Assembly: GCA_027035985.1 (NCBI GenBank)
Contig: JALVTI010000133.1
Location: 1-23,744 of the forward strand
Reading direction: 5' to 3'
Origin: Aquificales bacterium
GTDB lineage: Bacteria; Aquificota; Aquificia; Aquificales; QOAS01
Length of the DNA stretch: 23,744 nt
The notes under the pieces: generated by a model
Seen by the model: only the letters and a program-made list of their open reading frames with translations
The model's database searches: none
Told to the model about the DNA's origin: nothing
Part shown: piece by piece, positions 21,403-23,744 of the stretch
Layout: every line of letters starts with the position of its first letter
Numbering within the stretch: the first letter of the stretch is position 1
Translations under genes and position numbers: made by a program

Positions 21403-22256
21403 GCAATTCCTTCGTGCATTTTGTATGCCTTTAAAGTATTCATAAGCAGGGCTGTTATAGTCATAGGTCCTACACCGCCGGGGACAGGGGTGATGTAAGA
21501 AGCCCTTTCCTTAACCTTTTCAAAATCCACATCTCCTACTATTTTTCCGTTAACTTTGGATATTCCGACATCGATAACAACCGCTCCATTCTTAACCATA
21601 TCTTCTTTAATTAGGTGGGGAACACCGGTGGCGGATACGAGGATATCGGCATTTAAAGTGTGCTTCTTGAGGTCTTTTGTATAGATGTGGCAAACGGTTA
21701 TAGTGGCGTTATTGTTTAAAAGTAAAACCGACAATGGTTTACCAACTATATAACCCGCACCCACAATGGTTACATCCTTTCCCTTCACATCTATCCCGTA
21801 GTGGTCTAGGAGGATTTTTATCCCTAAGGGGGTGCAGGGAATAAATCCACCGTCGAGGTTTGCGATTAATCTTCCCATATTTTCGGGGTGAAAACCGTCC
21901 ACATCCTTATCGGGTCTAATGGTTTCTATCACCTTTTGTGGGTTTATATGTTTCGGCAAAGGTAGTTGAACCAAGATTCCATCCACTTCAGGATTTTCGT
22001 TTAACTCCTCAACCAAGTTTAGGAGCTTTTCTTCTTCGGTATCCTCCGGTAGGTGGTAGAAGAGAGAATTTATTCCCACCTGTTGGCATGCCTTACGTTT
22101 GTTGTTTACATAAACCTGACTGGCTGGGTCGTTTCCAACGAGAACCACCGCAAGTGAAGGTTTTCTGCGACCTTTGGAGGTGATTTGTTGAATCTCTTCC
22201 TTTATCTTCTGCCTGTATATACGGGAAACTTCCCTTCCATCGAGGATAGTAGCCAT
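21399..22256 (-). CDS. folD: Methylenetetrahydrofolate dehydrogenase/cyclohydrolase FolD
   Basis: This 285-residue bifunctional enzyme interconverts 5,10-methylene-THF, methenyl-THF and 10-formyl-THF. Catalytic Tyr49 and Lys53 lie in YVNNKRKACQ. The signatures VDGILVQLPLPKHI, DKDVDGFHPENMGRL and PVPGGVGPMT are intact. The nucleotide-binding loop reads GAGYIVGKP, where GRSxIVGxP is usual, so the cofactor preference may differ. TTG 22259 directly precedes ATG 22256 in frame; I take the ATG, although TAGAAT is 9 nt from the TTG and 12 nt from the ATG. The 3' end overlaps the TPR gene by 4 bp. A terminator-like palindrome separates it from dapL upstream. Confidence 0.96.
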   Translation of the reverse strand: MATILDGREVSRIYRQKIKEEIQQITSKGRRKPSLAVVLVGNDPASQVYVNNKRKACQQVGINSLFYHLPEDTEEEKLLNLVEELNENPEVDGILVQLPLPKHINPQKVIETIRPDKDVDGFHPENMGRLIANLDGGFIPCTPLGIKILLDHYGIDVKGKDVTIVGAGYIVGKPLSVLLLNNNATITVCHIYTKDLKKHTLNADILVSATGVPHLIKEDMVKNGAVVIDVGISKVNGKIVGDVDFEKVKERASYITPVPGGVGPMTITALLMNTLKAYKMHEGIA

Positions 22257-22279
22257 CAACTTTTTTTCATTCTATGGAG

Positions 22280-22308
22280 AAAAGAAAAAGCCCGCGCGAA
22301 GCGCGGGG
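22280..22308 (-). terminator. Intrinsic terminator of dapL, built on palindrome copy 3
   Basis: On the minus strand, seven bases after the dapL stop codon, a 7-bp GC stem with a UUC loop (22290-22308) is followed by CTTTTTCTTTT. This is a textbook Rho-independent terminator. The stem is the GCCCGCGCGAAGCGCGGGG palindrome also found at 8012 and 14915. Confidence 0.8.
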
Positions 22309-22315
22309 ATTGATT

Positions 22316-23488
22316 TTAGAGTACTAAGTTTTTAATTCTTTCGGCGGCTTCGAGGAGCCTTTCGGTGGGAACGGTTAGAGAAATCCTGAAATATCCTTCG
22401 CCAGCTTCACCGAAACCGCTACCGGGGGTTACAACTATGCCGGCTTTATCGAGCAGAAGCTTTGTAAATTCGGCGGAGGTGTAGCCTTCAGGGACTTTAA
22501 CCCAAAGGTAGAAGGTTGCGTTCGATTTGAAGGGTTTTAGACCTATCTTTTCAAGCGCTTCGGTCATCACGCGGCGGCGCTCCTCGTAAATGGGGATAAT
22601 CTGCCTGCGGAACTTCTCGCTGTTTTTGAGGGCGGTAATACCGGCTATCTGAACGGCGTTAAACTGACCGCTGTCGACGTTGGTCTTAACCTTACCCAAC
22701 CCCTGAACCAGCTCGGCGTTTCCGACCGCCATACCGATACGCCAACCGGTCATGTTGTAGGTTTTCGATAGGGAGTGGAACTCGATAGCCACATCCTTGG
22801 CGCCGGGGATTTGCAGTATGGATAGGGGCTTGTCATTCTCGTCGTAGTAAATCTCCGAATAGGCTAGGTCGGAGGCTACTATAACGTTGTAGGTCTTAGC
22901 CCAGTCGATAAGTTTCTCGTAAAACTCGCGGGTTGCGGTGGCGGAGGTGGGGTTATTGGGGTAGTTTACCCAGATAATCTTAGCCCTCTTGGCGATTTGT
23001 TCGGGAATGGCATCGAGGTCTATAAGGAAGTTGTTCTCCTCTTTGAGGGGAACGGTGTAAGGTATGCCTCCGGCAAAGATTGTTCCTATCTTGTAAACGG
23101 GATAGGCGGGGTCGGGGCATATCACTATATCGCAGCTGTCGACAAATGCCAGCGGAAAGTGGGCTATACCCTCTTTGGAACCTATGAGGGTTATTACCTC
23201 CGTTTCAGGGTCGAGGTCAACGTCGAAACGCTCCTTATACCACTCGGCGACCGCTTGTCTGAAGGCGGAAAGACCTTTGTAGGAGGGGTAGCGGTGGTTT
23301 GCCGGGTCTTCGCAAGCCTTTTGCCCCGCTTCGATTATATCCTTGGGGGTGGGTAGGTCGGGGTCTCCCACTCCGAGGTCTATAACATCGACACCTTGTT
23401 TAATCTTCTCCTCTTTGAGGCGGTCGAGCTCCGCAAAGAGGTAGGGGGGGAGTTGCTTTAACCTTTTCGCGTATTCGAACTGTCCCAT
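22316..23488 (-). CDS. dapL: LL-diaminopimelate aminotransferase
   Basis: This 390-residue fold-type I PLP enzyme closely resembles DapL, which makes LL-diaminopimelate directly from tetrahydrodipicolinate for lysine and peptidoglycan. The N-terminus RLKQLPPYLFAELDRLKEEK and VIDLGVGDPDLPTP are typical. NYPNNPTSA (175-183), D207 and the Schiff-base Lys K242 (HSLSKTYNMTGWRIG) complete the site. GSKEGIAHFPLAF (103-115) also matches DapL rather than AspC. A related aspartate aminotransferase is the alternative. TATAAC lies 9 nt before the ATG on the minus strand with no Shine-Dalgarno sequence. It ends in a strong terminator and is divergent from ribD. Confidence 0.92.
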   Translation of the reverse strand: MGQFEYAKRLKQLPPYLFAELDRLKEEKIKQGVDVIDLGVGDPDLPTPKDIIEAGQKACEDPANHRYPSYKGLSAFRQAVAEWYKERFDVDLDPETEVITLIGSKEGIAHFPLAFVDSCDIVICPDPAYPVYKIGTIFAGGIPYTVPLKEENNFLIDLDAIPEQIAKRAKIIWVNYPNNPTSATATREFYEKLIDWAKTYNVIVASDLAYSEIYYDENDKPLSILQIPGAKDVAIEFHSLSKTYNMTGWRIGMAVGNAELVQGLGKVKTNVDSGQFNAVQIAGITALKNSEKFRRQIIPIYEERRRVMTEALEKIGLKPFKSNATFYLWVKVPEGYTSAEFTKLLLDKAGIVVTPGSGFGEAGEGYFRISLTVPTERLLEAAERIKNLVL

Positions 23489-23548
23489 AAAGGTTTTGTT
23501 ATATTACCCCCCTCCCGAGGGACTTTTTCCGTTAAATCACTCCTTTTG
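23489..23548. promoter_or_regulatory. Divergent promoter region, dapL / ribD
   Basis: Sixty nt separate the ATGs. Minus-strand TATAAC (23503-23498) is 9 nt from the dapL start, and plus-strand TAAATC (23533-23538) is 10 nt from the ribD start. A TCCC-GA-GGGA inverted repeat (23513-23522) sits between them. No Shine-Dalgarno sequence is visible for either gene. Confidence 0.4.
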
Positions 23549-23744
23549 ATGTTTTCGAAAGAGGACTACACCTTTATGGGGAGGGCTATAAATCTGGCGA
23601 AAACCCGCAAAGGTCTGACCCATCCCAACCCCACCGTCGGGTGTGTGATAGTAAAGGGTGGAAAAATCGTCGGGGAGGGCGTCCATTGGCGCGCCGGCAT
23701 GCCCCACGCCGAAGTGGAGGCGCTAAAGAGGGCGGGGAAAAACG
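23549..23744 (+). CDS. ribD: Riboflavin biosynthesis protein RibD, 5' part (cut by window end)
   Basis: The first 65 codons encode the start of the deaminase domain of RibD, which acts on the pyrimidine intermediate made from GTP. The motif THPNPTVGCVIVKGGKIVG is followed by the zinc-ligand HAE of GMPHAEVEAL, where Glu is the proton shuttle. The frame runs off the right edge, so the reductase domain cannot be seen. The ATG has no Shine-Dalgarno sequence; TAAATC lies 10 nt upstream. It is divergent from dapL. Confidence 0.93.
   Translation, partial: MFSKEDYTFMGRAINLAKTRKGLTHPNPTVGCVIVKGGKIVGEGVHWRAGMPHAEVEALKRAGKN

Overview
The window reads as a bacterial chromosome segment of mostly housekeeping genes. 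The proteins are rich in Lys and Glu, poor in Gln outside coiled coils, and close in length to their families, which suggests a thermophile. A DapL-type aminotransferase, a TIGR00282/YmdB-type metallophosphoesterase, a GyrA-like protein without a recognisable GyrA box, and very tight gene packing would fit an Aquificota-like lineage. That placement is inference: there is no rRNA gene here, and I could not run a search.

Layout. 1-1435 is AT-rich, with one unknown gene (9-737), a decayed gene relic (836-1094) and a 24-bp tandem duplication. 1436-3568 holds yidD and rsmG on the minus strand, divergent from an ArsA/Get3-like ATPase with a C-terminal Hsp20-like tail. 3569-4282 is non-coding: a small decaying CRISPR array without cas genes, then two nested inverted-repeat elements. 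4283-9460 alternates strands: miaA, a YmdB-like phosphodiesterase, a degenerate PilT-like protein, prfA, queF and pseG. 9461-9826 is a promoter region with phased A-tracts and a perfect inverted repeat. 9827-13411 is gyrA (or its topoisomerase IV-like equivalent), interrupted at the catalytic tyrosine by a 414-residue intein with a LAGLIDADG endonuclease. 13400-18508 is a run of minus-strand genes: pyrE, a PflX-type radical SAM protein, skp/ompH, mazG, a ferredoxin, a pentapeptide-repeat protein, and two membrane ORFs that look like one frameshifted gene. 18492-23744 holds thrS, divergent from a TPR lipoprotein, then folD and dapL on the minus strand, and the first 65 codons of ribD at the right edge.

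Expression signals fall into two classes. Many genes have no Shine-Dalgarno sequence but carry a -10-like hexamer 7-9 nt before the start codon (rsmG, arsA-like, ymdB-like, queF, gyrA, thrS, dapL, mazG), as expected for leaderless mRNAs. Others (skp, ferredoxin, pentapeptide protein) have a strong AAGGAGG. Divergent start codons can be only 40-48 bp apart, and four convergent pairs overlap by 4-21 bp. A 17-bp GC-rich palindrome, with one more matched base on each side, occurs three times between genes.

No complete new defence or metabolic system is evident. The items most worth following up are the PilT-like protein without a Walker A motif, the intein in a GyrA without an evident GyrA box, the frameshifted membrane gene, the leaderless promoter pattern, the GCGAAGC-centred palindrome family, and the structured DNA beside the CRISPR array.
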